A DNA stretch of 47,036 bases, taken from the NCBI RefSeq assembly GCF_018860585.1, contig NZ_JAHKPR010000010.1, forward strand, positions 219,479-266,514, read 5' to 3'. Of this stretch, positions 1 through 8,208 are shown piece by piece. Below the pieces are notes generated by a model, which did no database searches, had not been told where the DNA came from, and saw only the letters and a list, made by a program, of their open reading frames with translations. The translations under genes and the position numbers were made by a program. Positions within the stretch are counted from its first letter, which is position 1, and every line of letters begins with the position of its first letter. The DNA is from Colwellia sp. E2M01 (GTDB lineage: Bacteria; Pseudomonadota; Gammaproteobacteria; Enterobacterales; Alteromonadaceae).

Positions 1-435
1 CCTATAAGCCTTTTAACTTTCGCTGAGTGGGAAAGAACTTAATCAACTTGGTATTACTTATTTGCATCTCGTCCTAAGTTTATAAACGTCTTAGTACGAG
101 AGAATACTATGTTGTTATAAACTTGGTGTAGTAACTTTTAGTTCGAGCTAAGCTTGTTGGAGCTAAAGTACCTTGAACTAAGGCACATTTTTTGTTGAGC
201 CAACTTTGAGATATCCATATTTATCCTGACATTGCATTTATTGTGTTACTTTATACTTGTTTTATGTATTAGTAAACACTAATATAAGTAGTATTAGTAA
301 ACACTAATATAAGTAGTATTAGTAAATACTAATATTTATAAAAACTTAACTTATTCATCATGTAAGAGTGTTGGATGTAATGAACTGAATAATAGTCAAA
401 CTTATTTATTTTACTATGCAGCTAGAGGGAATATG
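1..435. other. Leading intergenic region without a recognised gene
   Basis: No convincing coding frame is visible; all frames are broken by frequent stops. The left part is featureless AT-rich sequence. The right part holds a -10-like TATACT (252-257) and the three-copy operator-like repeat listed separately, so it is probably the promoter region of the rhodanese gene. A neighbouring gene may lie just outside the window on the left. Confidence 0.5.
268..335. promoter_or_regulatory. Triple operator-like repeat upstream of the rhodanese gene
   Basis: Three direct copies with a 25-bp period (268-292, 293-317, 318-335, the last truncated). Each contains the inverted repeat ATTAGT-N4-ACTAAT. Copies 1 and 2 are identical; copy 3 has one base changed in the spacer. 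Dyad sites in phase, just downstream of a TATACT -10-like box (252-257) and about 100 bp before the start codon, look like a repressor array. Rhodanese genes are often controlled by ArsR-type sulfur-responsive repressors, but no regulator gene is visible here, so the protein that binds is unknown. Confidence 0.5.
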
Positions 436-783
436 ATGTTAAAAACAATACCGGAAGTCGTAGCACATGCGCGAGAATCATTAACCGTTGTTAATGCTGA
501 AGAAGCCGTGCAACAAGCCCAACAACACAATGGTGTTATTATTGATGTTCGTGAACCAAGTGAGTTTTCTGATAAATCAGCGAAAGGGGCAATTAATATT
601 CCCCGCGGTTTATTAGAAATGAAAATGCTGCAATTGTACCCAGATGATCAACAAGTTATCTTTTTGCATTGTGCTACTGGCGCGCGCGCTGTGTTTTCTG
701 CGGAGCAATTAAAACGAGTGGGTTATAAAAATGTTTCAGTAATAACCTCTTGTATTGACGATATTTGTAATGCGTGCCTTTAA
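436..783 (+). CDS. Rhodanese-domain protein (sulfurtransferase)
   Basis: A single rhodanese domain of about 115 residues. The start of the domain has the IDVREPSEF motif, and the active-site loop is FLHCATGAR with the persulfide-forming cysteine. Such proteins move sulfane sulfur to cyanide, thiols or partner proteins. No signal peptide is visible, so it is probably cytoplasmic. Two ATGs are adjacent (433 and 436); the second is better placed behind the AGAGGGA ribosome site at 424-430. It lies 54 bp upstream of a DsbA-like gene, probably in one operon concerned with thiol or sulfur chemistry. The physiological acceptor cannot be told from sequence. Confidence 0.85.
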   Translation: MLKTIPEVVAHARESLTVVNAEEAVQQAQQHNGVIIDVREPSEFSDKSAKGAINIPRGLLEMKMLQLYPDDQQVIFLHCATGARAVFSAEQLKRVGYKNVSVITSCIDDICNACL

Positions 784-837
784 TAATATTTGTAAATGTA
801 TAACAATCAACTTATGAACAATGATAGGAAGTAAAGC

Positions 838-1497
838 ATGACAAAGCCTTTGGTTATAGACTATTACAGTGATGTATTATGTGTGTGGGCTTGGATAGCA
901 CAACGACGTATTGATGAGCTAAACGAAAAGTTAGGTGATAAAATTGAATTTCGTTACCACTATGTCGACATTTTTGGTGATGCGAGTCATAAAATTCCCA
1001 ATCAGTGGCGTGATAAAGATGGTTTTTTAGGTTTTGCTAAACACGTACAAGAATCTTCAGCGCCTTATGTTGATGCGCCGACAAATTCTGAACTATGGAA
1101 AACTGTGCAGCCAAAGTCATCGGCTAATCCGCACCTTGTATTAAAAGGCATCGCTATAACGCTCGGAGAAAATATCAGTGCTGAAATGGCGTTACTATTT
1201 CGTCAGGCATTTTTTATTGAAGCTAAAGATATTAGTCAGTTGAATGTTTTGTTTGCATTGATTGAAAGTGCAGGACATAACGTAGCCGCAGTAAAAGAGG
1301 CATTAAATGACGGTAGTGCTATCGGCGCGTTAATGGCTGATTACCAACAAGCTAAGTTATTAATTATAAAGGGTAGTCCAACTTACATTATTGATAATGG
1401 TAGACAAGTTCTTTACGGTAATGTTGGTTATCGGGTGTTATTCGCGAATATTGAAGAGCAGTTAAAATCGCCAACTAATGAAGCTAGTTGGTGTTAA
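838..1497 (+). CDS. DsbA-family (FrnE / HCCA isomerase-like) thioredoxin-fold protein
   Basis: A 219-residue thioredoxin-fold protein of the DsbA/2-hydroxychromene-2-carboxylate isomerase group. The N-terminal strand leads into DVLCVWAW, so the usual CxxC is reduced to a single cysteine, CVWA. The cis-proline loop is visible near residue 180 as KGSPTYIID. There is no signal peptide, unlike periplasmic DsbA. With one active-site cysteine it is more likely a glutathione-dependent isomerase or transferase than a disulfide oxidase. The C-terminus ends in a second cysteine (SWC). An AGGA site lies shortly before the ATG. Cotranscription with the rhodanese is likely; the substrate is unknown. Confidence 0.75.
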   Translation: MTKPLVIDYYSDVLCVWAWIAQRRIDELNEKLGDKIEFRYHYVDIFGDASHKIPNQWRDKDGFLGFAKHVQESSAPYVDAPTNSELWKTVQPKSSANPHLVLKGIAITLGENISAEMALLFRQAFFIEAKDISQLNVLFALIESAGHNVAAVKEALNDGSAIGALMADYQQAKLLIIKGSPTYIIDNGRQVLYGNVGYRVLFANIEEQLKSPTNEASWC

Positions 1498-1527
1498 TTC
1501 ACTCTTTGCAAAGCTAAAGAGCATAAG

Positions 1528-1562
1528 CATAATGATAAGCATAGCTTTGTCTTATCATTATG
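1528..1562. terminator. Convergent hairpin terminator
   Basis: A perfect 12-bp inverted repeat (1528-1539 and 1551-1562) with an 11-nt loop, lying between the converging DsbA-like gene and lysA. The T-tract is poor on both sides, so this is a plausible but weak bidirectional terminator. Confidence 0.45.
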
Positions 1563-1610
1563 TATTATATAAATTTATTAAAGCTTATCTGCCATACTGC
1601 TTTACAAGTA

Positions 1611-2888
1611 TTATAACCAGTCAGGGGTTATATCTTGTTTGATAATATCTTCATAACTTGGGCGAGTTCTTACCACCGCAAATTCATCGCCTTTTACCAT
1701 CACTTCTGGCGCTAACATACGGGTATTGTAAGTAGACGACATAACCGAGCCGTATGCACCACTGCTCATTATTGCAATTAAATCGCCTATTTCAGCGTCA
1801 TGCACTTGTCTTGCTTTGGCAAAAGTATCGCCGGTTTCACACACTGGGCCCACAATATCGTAGGTTTTTAAAGGTTCTTCATTATTATCAATACTCGCTT
1901 TATCAACGGCGATGATTTGATGATAAGCATCGTACATACTTGGTCTGATCAAATCATTCATGCCCGCATCAATAATTAAAAATTCTCGCTCTTCGCCTTT
2001 TTTAACAAATACCACACTGGAAACGAGGATCCCTGCGTTACCTAATAATGAACGTCCAGGCTCAATAATAATTTTACAGTTTAAGTGTCCCAGTTGTGCA
2101 TGAACCATTTCTGCGTAGGTTTGCTTACTTGGAATAATTTCATCGCTATAAGTAATACCTAAACCGCCACCAACATCTATCACGTTAATGTCATGACCAT
2201 CTTCTCTTAATTCAACAACGAGCTGGGCGATGTGTTGATATGCTTCTGTAAATGGCGTTAAGTTTGTTAATTGCGAGCCAATGTGTACATCAACACCTTG
2301 CACTTTTATACCTGGTAATGCAGCAGCTTCTTTATAGGCAACTCGTGCTTTTGAAATAGGTACGCCAAATTTGTTTTCAGCTTTACCTGTGGAAATTTTT
2401 TCATGAGTTTGGGCACAAACATTAGGGTTAATACGAAAAGCAATAGCTGCAGTTTTGTTAAGAGCAGTGGCAACCTTTGAAATTAACGCTAATTCAGGCT
2501 CAGACTCTACGTTAAATTGAAATATGCCTAAAGATAGCGCGTAGTTAATTTCTTCTTCTGTTTTAGCAACGCCAGAATAAACAATTTTATTTGCGGGAAT
2601 ACCAGCCATTATTGCCCGTTGAATTTCGCCCATCGAAACCACATCAGCACCAGATCCTAACTTAGACAAGGTTGTTAAAACAGCTTGATTGCTATTGGCT
2701 TTTACCGCGTAACAGATTAACGTATCTTGGTTGCTAAAAGCGTTTTGATAGTCTTGAAAACTTGCTTCAATCGCTGTATGTGAATAGCAATAAAAAGGCG
2801 TTTGTACTTTTTTGGCGATATCACTAACCGCAATATTTTCAACAAACATTTGATTATTTTTATGCGGGAAATAGCTAGTTGGAGTCAT
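1611..2888 (-). CDS. lysA: Diaminopimelate decarboxylase
   Basis: Converts meso-diaminopimelate to lysine, the last step of lysine synthesis, with PLP. The 425-residue length is normal for LysA. The PLP lysine is K63 in CYAVKANSN. The HIGSQL stretch, GGGLGI and the EPGRSL phosphate-binding motif follow in order, and near residue 350 VGPVCETGD carries the second-subunit active-site cysteine. The common neighbours lptM and dapF are absent, so the gene appears to stand alone. It runs convergently with the DsbA-like gene. Confidence 0.95.
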   Translation of the reverse strand: MTPTSYFPHKNNQMFVENIAVSDIAKKVQTPFYCYSHTAIEASFQDYQNAFSNQDTLICYAVKANSNQAVLTTLSKLGSGADVVSMGEIQRAIMAGIPANKIVYSGVAKTEEEINYALSLGIFQFNVESEPELALISKVATALNKTAAIAFRINPNVCAQTHEKISTGKAENKFGVPISKARVAYKEAAALPGIKVQGVDVHIGSQLTNLTPFTEAYQHIAQLVVELREDGHDINVIDVGGGLGITYSDEIIPSKQTYAEMVHAQLGHLNCKIIIEPGRSLLGNAGILVSSVVFVKKGEEREFLIIDAGMNDLIRPSMYDAYHQIIAVDKASIDNNEEPLKTYDIVGPVCETGDTFAKARQVHDAEIGDLIAIMSSGAYGSVMSSTYNTRMLAPEVMVKGDEFAVVRTRPSYEDIIKQDITPDWL

Positions 2889-3065
2889 AGAATTATCATT
2901 GGGCTTAAAACGAATAGATTGTAGCTAAATTTATGCTAACTCAGAAGACTATTCAAGCGCTAACTGAAGATGGGGTTAAATGAGCAAGGAGGAACAATTA
3001 TTCAATACTAGCTTGATTAAATAACAGTGTTTCTAGCAAACAGAAAGCTAGGGTGGCATAAAGAT

Positions 3066-3096
3066 CAGAGCAATACTAAATTTTAGCATTGCTCTG
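3066..3096 (-). terminator. Hairpin downstream of the flavin reductase gene
   Basis: A 9-bp perfect inverted repeat, CAGAGCAAT / ATTGCTCTG, with a 13-nt loop about 30 bp past the stop of the minus-strand reductase. On the minus strand it is followed by a short mixed ATCTTTATG stretch, so the T-tract is weak. The interval 2889-3126 contains nothing else recognisable. Confidence 0.4.
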
Positions 3097-3126
3097 AAAA
3101 ATTAAGTAAAGCTATACAGTAAAAGG

Positions 3127-3648
3127 TTATAGCTGAGCGACTGCAGCTTTTAATTGTGCAACTATTTCTGGATTAGTCACCGCTTGCTTTTCAATATCAA
3201 AGTTTTCATAAAAATTAGGTACCGAAATACTGGCTTTTACATCTGCTGCAAAATAAGGTGCTGAGGCTGTTGCGGCAGCTAAAACTGAACTAGCACCACC
3301 TGGGCCTGGTGAGCTTGCTAAAAAAACTACCGGTTTACTTTGAAATAACTTCATGTCTATACGAGAAGTCCAGTCGAATAAATTTTTATAAGCTGTTGTA
3401 TATGAACCATTATGTTCGGCAAATGAGATGATAATCCCGTCAGCTTGCCCTAGTTTTGCGTAAAATGCTTTGGCTAATTCGGGCTGACCTATTTCAGCTT
3501 CTTTATCTTCACTAAACAAAGGCATTTCATAATCATTGATATCTAATATTTCTACCGAAGCGTCTGAAACTAAAGATGTGGCATAACTGGCAAGTTGCTT
3601 ATTGATAGATTTTGAACTGCTGCTGGCAGCAAAGGCTAATAACTTCAT
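3127..3648 (-). CDS. NADPH-dependent FMN reductase family protein
   Basis: A 173-residue flavodoxin-fold protein of the NADPH-dependent FMN reductase/azoreductase group. The FMN phosphate loop is at the N-terminus (AASSSSKSINKQL). SFAEHNGSYTTAYKNLFDW around residues 95-113 is the conserved flavin and dimer segment, and SSPGPGGASS follows. It reduces flavins or quinones with NAD(P)H in the cytoplasm; the true substrate is unknown. It is divergent from a LysR regulator with a shared 154-bp control region, which suggests that regulator controls it. Confidence 0.85.
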   Translation of the reverse strand: MKLLAFAASSSSKSINKQLASYATSLVSDASVEILDINDYEMPLFSEDKEAEIGQPELAKAFYAKLGQADGIIISFAEHNGSYTTAYKNLFDWTSRIDMKLFQSKPVVFLASSPGPGGASSVLAAATASAPYFAADVKASISVPNFYENFDIEKQAVTNPEIVAQLKAAVAQL

Positions 3649-3704
3649 GTGTAGATTCCTTATTTACATTTAAACTCAATTAATTAAAACCAAATACTTG
3701 AGAG

Positions 3705-3732
3705 TAAAGTTACTTTAAACTCGATGTAAAGT
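3705..3732. promoter_or_regulatory. Putative LysR operator between divergent genes
   Basis: Three half-sites of one 6-mer: TAAAGT (705-710), ACTTTA (712-717) and TAAAGT (727-732). Sites 1 and 2 make a palindrome with a 1-bp spacer; sites 2 and 3 make a dyad with a 9-bp spacer, giving T-N11-A-like geometry. The position, in the gap between the reductase and lysR genes, is where a LysR-type regulator usually binds. Confidence 0.45.
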
Positions 3733-3802
3733 GATTATGTTAGTAGTATATAGCTATAATTAAATGTAATTAATAACTTTAAATGATAAAAACTATTTCC
3801 AT

Positions 3803-4720
3803 ATGACTCATAATGAAGACTCTAAAATTTTCGATGGCATGGTGATATTTACCCAAGTGGTAGAATGCGGTAGCTTTTCAGGCGCGGCTATTACTACAGG
3901 GCATTCAAACTCTTTTATAAGTAAAACAATAAATAAGCTTGAAGCGCGTGTTGGTGTGCGTTTACTCAATAGAACCACGCGCTCTATTAGCTTAACGCCA
4001 GAAGGGCAGGTGTATTATGAGCAGTGCCAACAATTAGTGCTTGATGCGCAAGACGCGATGGCATTATTAACGCAAAGTAATATTGAGCCGAAAGGGGTAT
4101 TAAAAGTCAGTTGTCCTACTTCGTTTTCAGAGAGTCATTTGCAAGATGTAGTGTCAGATTTTATGCACCAGTATCCTGCAGTTAACTTAGTCTTAGACTT
4201 AAACGATCGCCATGTTGACTTAATTCAAGACGGCTTTGATTTAGTTATTCGTGCTACTACTAAACTTGCTGAATCAAGTTTAGTGTGCCGTAAAATATAT
4301 AGCTGTAAAGGTTATACTGTCGCATCACATGATTATTTACAACGTTATGGCACGCCAAGCTCACCTGAACAGCTAGTTAACCATCAATGTATTTGTTATA
4401 GCAATTTAAAGCAGCCCACTAAATGGGGATATGAAAATAACCAAGGGAAAACTAGCCAAGTAGAGGTGACCAGTAAATTACTGTGCAATAGTGCTAGTAT
4501 GGAATTGGCTATGGTACTTGCCGGTCATGGTATTTGTCGTTTACCTGAGTTTGTGATGGAAAAAGTCCTTAAAAATAAACAGCTAACGGTGTTGTTTAAT
4601 GACTACATAGCGCCAACTATTGATGTTTATGCTATTTATCCAAGTCGTAAGTATTTATCACCCAAAGTGCGTTGTTTTATTGATTTGTTGGTGGCTAAAA
4701 TGCCTAAAGCTTCGCTATAA
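3803..4720 (+). CDS. LysR-family transcriptional regulator
   Basis: A 305-residue regulator with an N-terminal winged helix-turn-helix (roughly residues 10-70: FTQVVECGSFSGAA, ISKTINKLEARVGVRLLNRTTR) and a C-terminal periplasmic-binding-protein-like effector domain beginning near residue 95. It resembles the AaeR/DmlR-type subgroup, in which the regulator often controls a divergent oxidoreductase; the divergent flavin reductase is the obvious candidate target. The start codon has no clear Shine-Dalgarno sequence. The inducer is unknown. Confidence 0.88.
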   Translation: MTHNEDSKIFDGMVIFTQVVECGSFSGAAITTGHSNSFISKTINKLEARVGVRLLNRTTRSISLTPEGQVYYEQCQQLVLDAQDAMALLTQSNIEPKGVLKVSCPTSFSESHLQDVVSDFMHQYPAVNLVLDLNDRHVDLIQDGFDLVIRATTKLAESSLVCRKIYSCKGYTVASHDYLQRYGTPSSPEQLVNHQCICYSNLKQPTKWGYENNQGKTSQVEVTSKLLCNSASMELAMVLAGHGICRLPEFVMEKVLKNKQLTVLFNDYIAPTIDVYAIYPSRKYLSPKVRCFIDLLVAKMPKASL

Positions 4721-4784
4721 ATAAAGCTTCTCTCACTAAAATATTGTCATAATTAACAACTATTCTGCTAAAACTATTCATACG

Positions 4785-5465
4785 TTAATTATATTTTTCT
4801 GAATAGGCTTTGCACTTTGTTAATAATGAGCAAAATGCATTAAGCTCTCGATCAAGTGCGGTTTCAGGTAAAAATAGGTGATACCCCAATGCACTGTGCA
4901 AAAGAGTAGTGTGATGCATAAAAGCTGCTAATGGTCCTTTTAATACTTGGCCACAAGACAGTATGAACGGATCAAAATTTAGTTGGCATTGCGCTAAGGT
5001 TAAATAGTCCAATTTAATAGCAAGTGCTAACAAAGGTTTTTGTTCATGAATCAATCGATTAGCTAAACGTGGTGATATTTGTTTTGCTAGTGGAGTTAAA
5101 TCGACTAAGCGAATAGCAACATACGGCGGTTGAATTTGCGTTAAACCGAAGGTTTCATTCATTAATGCTATGCGCTGAATTTGCTGCCATTCAAGTTGCC
5201 ATTGACCATATCTATGGTGATATAAAAGACTTTTTGGAGTTAAGCATAAACTATATTGTGGTTGCAGGTACTTTGCCAAACCTGTGATAAAAACAACCAA
5301 TGCAGATAGATAAATAAAAATAAGCACTAACTTAAACTGTAACCAATAGCCTTGACTAAAAGCTAAGGTAGTAAAAGCGACAAATATCCCAGTTAACATT
5401 AAAAAAAGCGCATGGTGATTACTCTGCGCTTTAATATTTATTATAGGTAATTGTGTTTGCATCAT
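4785..5465 (-). CDS. DUF2982-like membrane protein
   Basis: A 226-residue protein with two hydrophobic segments near the N-terminus (about residues 19-37 and 44-66), then a soluble domain. The soluble part has a LLYHHRYGQWQLEWQQIQRI stretch typical of small PH-like membrane-associated domains. I associate it with DUF2982, a family of uncharacterised Shewanella/Vibrio/Colwellia proteins, from memory of family features. Function is unknown; it is probably an inner-membrane protein with a cytoplasmic domain. It lies 58 bp upstream of the DUF4124 gene on the same strand, so the two may be cotranscribed. Confidence 0.6.
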   Translation of the reverse strand: MMQTQLPIINIKAQSNHHALFLMLTGIFVAFTTLAFSQGYWLQFKLVLIFIYLSALVVFITGLAKYLQPQYSLCLTPKSLLYHHRYGQWQLEWQQIQRIALMNETFGLTQIQPPYVAIRLVDLTPLAKQISPRLANRLIHEQKPLLALAIKLDYLTLAQCQLNFDPFILSCGQVLKGPLAAFMHHTTLLHSALGYHLFLPETALDRELNAFCSLLTKCKAYSEKYN

Positions 5466-5523
5466 AACTACTTAATTACATATTTTAATGTAAGTAGATA
5501 AGTGCATTAGGCCACCTAAATTA

Positions 5524-5970
5524 CTAACATTTCGTTTTAATTTGTTTTATTAAATGTTTAGTTTTGTCAGCTAACTCTTGATCACTTGTGTAAGTTCGCT
5601 CACCATCAGGAGACATAGTATAAAGTCGGCCTCCTTGTTGATAAATAGCAAGGTTACTTTTTAAGCTATCGCAGTAACGTTGTTTTTCGGTTTCAGTTTC
5701 ATATTTTTTTATGGCTTGCTTTTTTTTAGCTTGTTGTGCTTGTTGAAAATCTTGTTGCCATTGGCTATTAGGGTTCACTGGTTCAGAAAGGTTAGGATCG
5801 CCCGCGGGTTGAAACTGTTCAATATCACCTTCAAAGTGAGGTTTATCGCTATAATGCACAACGCCATCGGTATCGGTCCAAGTATAAACCTCAGCATGTA
5901 AGCTAAATGACAATAGATAACTTGTTAGTACAAGGTTGTTTACTACTTTAAGTGCTTTAAAAAATATCAT
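5524..5970 (-). CDS. DUF4124-domain secreted protein
   Basis: A 148-residue protein with an N-terminal signal peptide (hydrophobic to about residue 26, ending SLHAEV). DUF4124 follows directly: VYTWTDTDGVVHYSDKP, residues 28-44. The remainder is a charged, Gln/Lys-rich, likely helical stretch (about residues 70-95) and a short C-terminal part containing two cysteines. DUF4124 is a small periplasmic domain of unknown function common in Proteobacteria. The gene is divergent from an M23 peptidase gene whose product begins with the same domain, suggesting a shared envelope role. Confidence 0.8.
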   Translation of the reverse strand: MIFFKALKVVNNLVLTSYLLSFSLHAEVYTWTDTDGVVHYSDKPHFEGDIEQFQPAGDPNLSEPVNPNSQWQQDFQQAQQAKKKQAIKKYETETEKQRYCDSLKSNLAIYQQGGRLYTMSPDGERTYTSDQELADKTKHLIKQIKTKC

Positions 5971-6112
5971 TATACTTCCTTTTTTATTAATGAGTTTCTT
6001 GTATGTAGAATAAAATATCCCTCTATTTGCTAAAATATTAACACAGCTTTATTAGAATAGGGCAGCTTGATATCATTAATTCTTTATAAAAAGACTATTT
6101 AAGAAGGTTTCA

Positions 6113-7036
6113 ATGAAAATAATGTGTACGTTAATGTGCAGAGGTTGGAATAGCTTATTACTCCTTATGTTAATGGCAAGCATTACCCATTGTTATGCTG
6201 GGCAGTTGTACAAATACAAAGATGTTAACGGAGGTTGGGTTTTTAGTGATAAGCCCCCCGAAACAGAAGATGATTTTGAAACCTTAGCCTTTTCTAAGGA
6301 TAAAAAGTCAACCAGTAAAGTTAAACTGAAATACACTATTGATACTGATGGTTATCGTTTACAAGCTCATAATAAATTTTATGCACCTGTTGAAGTCGAG
6401 ATTGTAAACCCTGAAACACAAATCAGCATTAGCAAAGTTGTTCCCGCACAAGGTGAAATTGATTTATTTACCCTTAAAAATAAAACGAGCCAATTAAAAT
6501 TTCGTTGGGCAATGGGAGATCCTAACCTGAAGCCTGATAATTATCCCTATCAACCGCCATTTGATTCACCTAAAGGTCACCAGATAACACAAGGATTTAA
6601 TGGTAAATTCTCTCACACTAGCGAATACAGTAGATATGCGGTAGATATAGCAATGGATGTAGGCACATATTTAACGGCTGTAAGAGCGGGTACGGTCGTG
6701 TGGGTAAAAGATGATTACCACATGAGTGGTACAACCACATATTTTTTAGATAAAGCGAATGTGATTAGAGTGCTACATGATGACGGCACCTTTGCCTCGT
6801 ATGCTCATATTTTGATGGATACCGCCTTAGTGAAGGCAGGTGATAAAGTAGCTGTCGGTGATAAGCTAGCTCGATCAGGCTCATCGGGCTTTTCAACAGG
6901 GCCACATTTACACTTTTCAATTATTCGCAATATAGGTTTGAAAAACGTTTCAATTCCGTTCAAATTTGTAAACCCAGATGGTGAAACTTACACGCCTAAG
7001 CGAACGATGTTTATGGTTGGTTCAGTCAAGCCATAA
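6113..7036 (+). CDS. DUF4124 and M23 peptidase domain protein
   Basis: A 307-residue exported protein. It has a signal peptide (to about residue 29), a DUF4124 domain (about 31-60: QLYKYKDVNGGWVFSDKPP), a linker domain (about 70-135) and a C-terminal M23/LytM metallopeptidase domain (about 155-290). Zinc ligands look intact: H168, D178 in RYAVDIAMD, and the GPHLHF motif (H265 and H267); H232 in SYAHI is also conserved. It probably cuts peptidoglycan cross-links in the periplasm. An AAGAAGG ribosome site precedes the start. The region before it carries the divergent promoters shared with the other DUF4124 gene. Confidence 0.88.
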   Translation: MKIMCTLMCRGWNSLLLLMLMASITHCYAGQLYKYKDVNGGWVFSDKPPETEDDFETLAFSKDKKSTSKVKLKYTIDTDGYRLQAHNKFYAPVEVEIVNPETQISISKVVPAQGEIDLFTLKNKTSQLKFRWAMGDPNLKPDNYPYQPPFDSPKGHQITQGFNGKFSHTSEYSRYAVDIAMDVGTYLTAVRAGTVVWVKDDYHMSGTTTYFLDKANVIRVLHDDGTFASYAHILMDTALVKAGDKVAVGDKLARSGSSGFSTGPHLHFSIIRNIGLKNVSIPFKFVNPDGETYTPKRTMFMVGSVKP

Positions 7037-7059
7037 AAAAACAGAAAAGCACTTGGTTA

Positions 7060-8208
7060 TTAATCTAGTGACTTTTTAAATCGCAACGCCGCTACTAGTA
7101 AGCCGAAACAGGTAAAAGTAATTAACCAAAGCATATCAAAGCTCATATCTACAACCGCCACATCACGTAATACTACGCCTCTAATTAAACGAATAAAATG
7201 AGTGGCGGGTAATGCTTCGGCAATATATTGCGCAGCTAGCGGCATTCCTTCATAAGGGAACATAAAACCTGATAATAATATTGATGGCAGTAAAACAAAC
7301 ACCGTCATTTGCATCGATTGTAATTGGCTTTTGGCGATAGTTGATATCACCAACCCTAAAACTAAACTAGCGCAAATAAACAAAAATGTAGCAATAGCTA
7401 GTTGAGTTAGTCCGCCATTAAAAGGCACATTAAAAACCCAATAACCTAAGCCGAGAATAATTGCCACCTGAATAGCACCAATAAAAATATAAGGGACTAT
7501 TTTGCCAATCATTAACTCAAGAGGAGCGAGCGGGGTAGTTATCAACATTTCCATATTACCGCGTTCTTGCTCACGGACAATAGCGGCAGAGGTAAACATT
7601 ATCATGGTCATGGTTAATATTACGGCAACAAGTCCAGGAACAATATTCACTACACTGCGCTGCTCAGGATTATAAAGCAAGGTCGTTTCAAAGGTTGCGG
7701 TATTTCGATTTGCGGGTTTATCTAAAAGCTCAGTTAGCGGCATGTTGCGTAAGCTTTTAATCGTGCTGGCAATCATAGTATCTGAGCCATCAACTAACCA
7801 TTGCGCTACTGGTCGGCTAGTTTCTTGTTTGCTTGATGCTGGTAAGCCCAAACCAACACTTGAGCTGCGCACTAAACGTTGACTAACGTCTTGAGGAATT
7901 ATAAATACAGCGCGTACTTTATTACTGTCGATGGCAATTTGGGCTTCTTCAATTGAAGTGTAGCTATGGGTGAACTTTACAATACCGGTTGCCGACACTG
8001 TTTGTTGTAATATACGACTCAGTGATGTTTGGCTGTGATCAAGTACACCAACAGGAATATCTCGAATATTGGTATTGATGGCAAAAGCAAATAAAAGCAG
8101 CTGTACAAGTGGGATCATAATCACCATGCCAAAGGTCATTTTATCGCGTTTGAGTTGTAGTAACTCTTTAATAACAATGGATTGTATTCGTAATAATGAT
8201 GTTTTCAT
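7060..8208 (-). CDS. ABC-2 type transporter permease
   Basis: The membrane subunit of an ABC efflux pump of the YhhJ/YbhR type, 382 residues. One N-terminal transmembrane helix (about 25-45) is followed by a large extracytoplasmic domain (about 50-180), then five C-terminal helices (about 185-380). The EQERGNMEMLITTPL segment is typical of the ABC2_membrane family. The start codon overlaps the stop of the upstream ATPase gene by a base, so translation is coupled. The set of fusion protein, ATPase and permease suggests drug or lipophilic compound export; the substrate is unknown. Only one permease is present, whereas ybhFSR has two. Confidence 0.88.
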   Translation of the reverse strand: MKTSLLRIQSIVIKELLQLKRDKMTFGMVIMIPLVQLLLFAFAINTNIRDIPVGVLDHSQTSLSRILQQTVSATGIVKFTHSYTSIEEAQIAIDSNKVRAVFIIPQDVSQRLVRSSSVGLGLPASSKQETSRPVAQWLVDGSDTMIASTIKSLRNMPLTELLDKPANRNTATFETTLLYNPEQRSVVNIVPGLVAVILTMTMIMFTSAAIVREQERGNMEMLITTPLAPLELMIGKIVPYIFIGAIQVAIILGLGYWVFNVPFNGGLTQLAIATFLFICASLVLGLVISTIAKSQLQSMQMTVFVLLPSILLSGFMFPYEGMPLAAQYIAEALPATHFIRLIRGVVLRDVAVVDMSFDMLWLITFTCFGLLVAALRFKKSLD

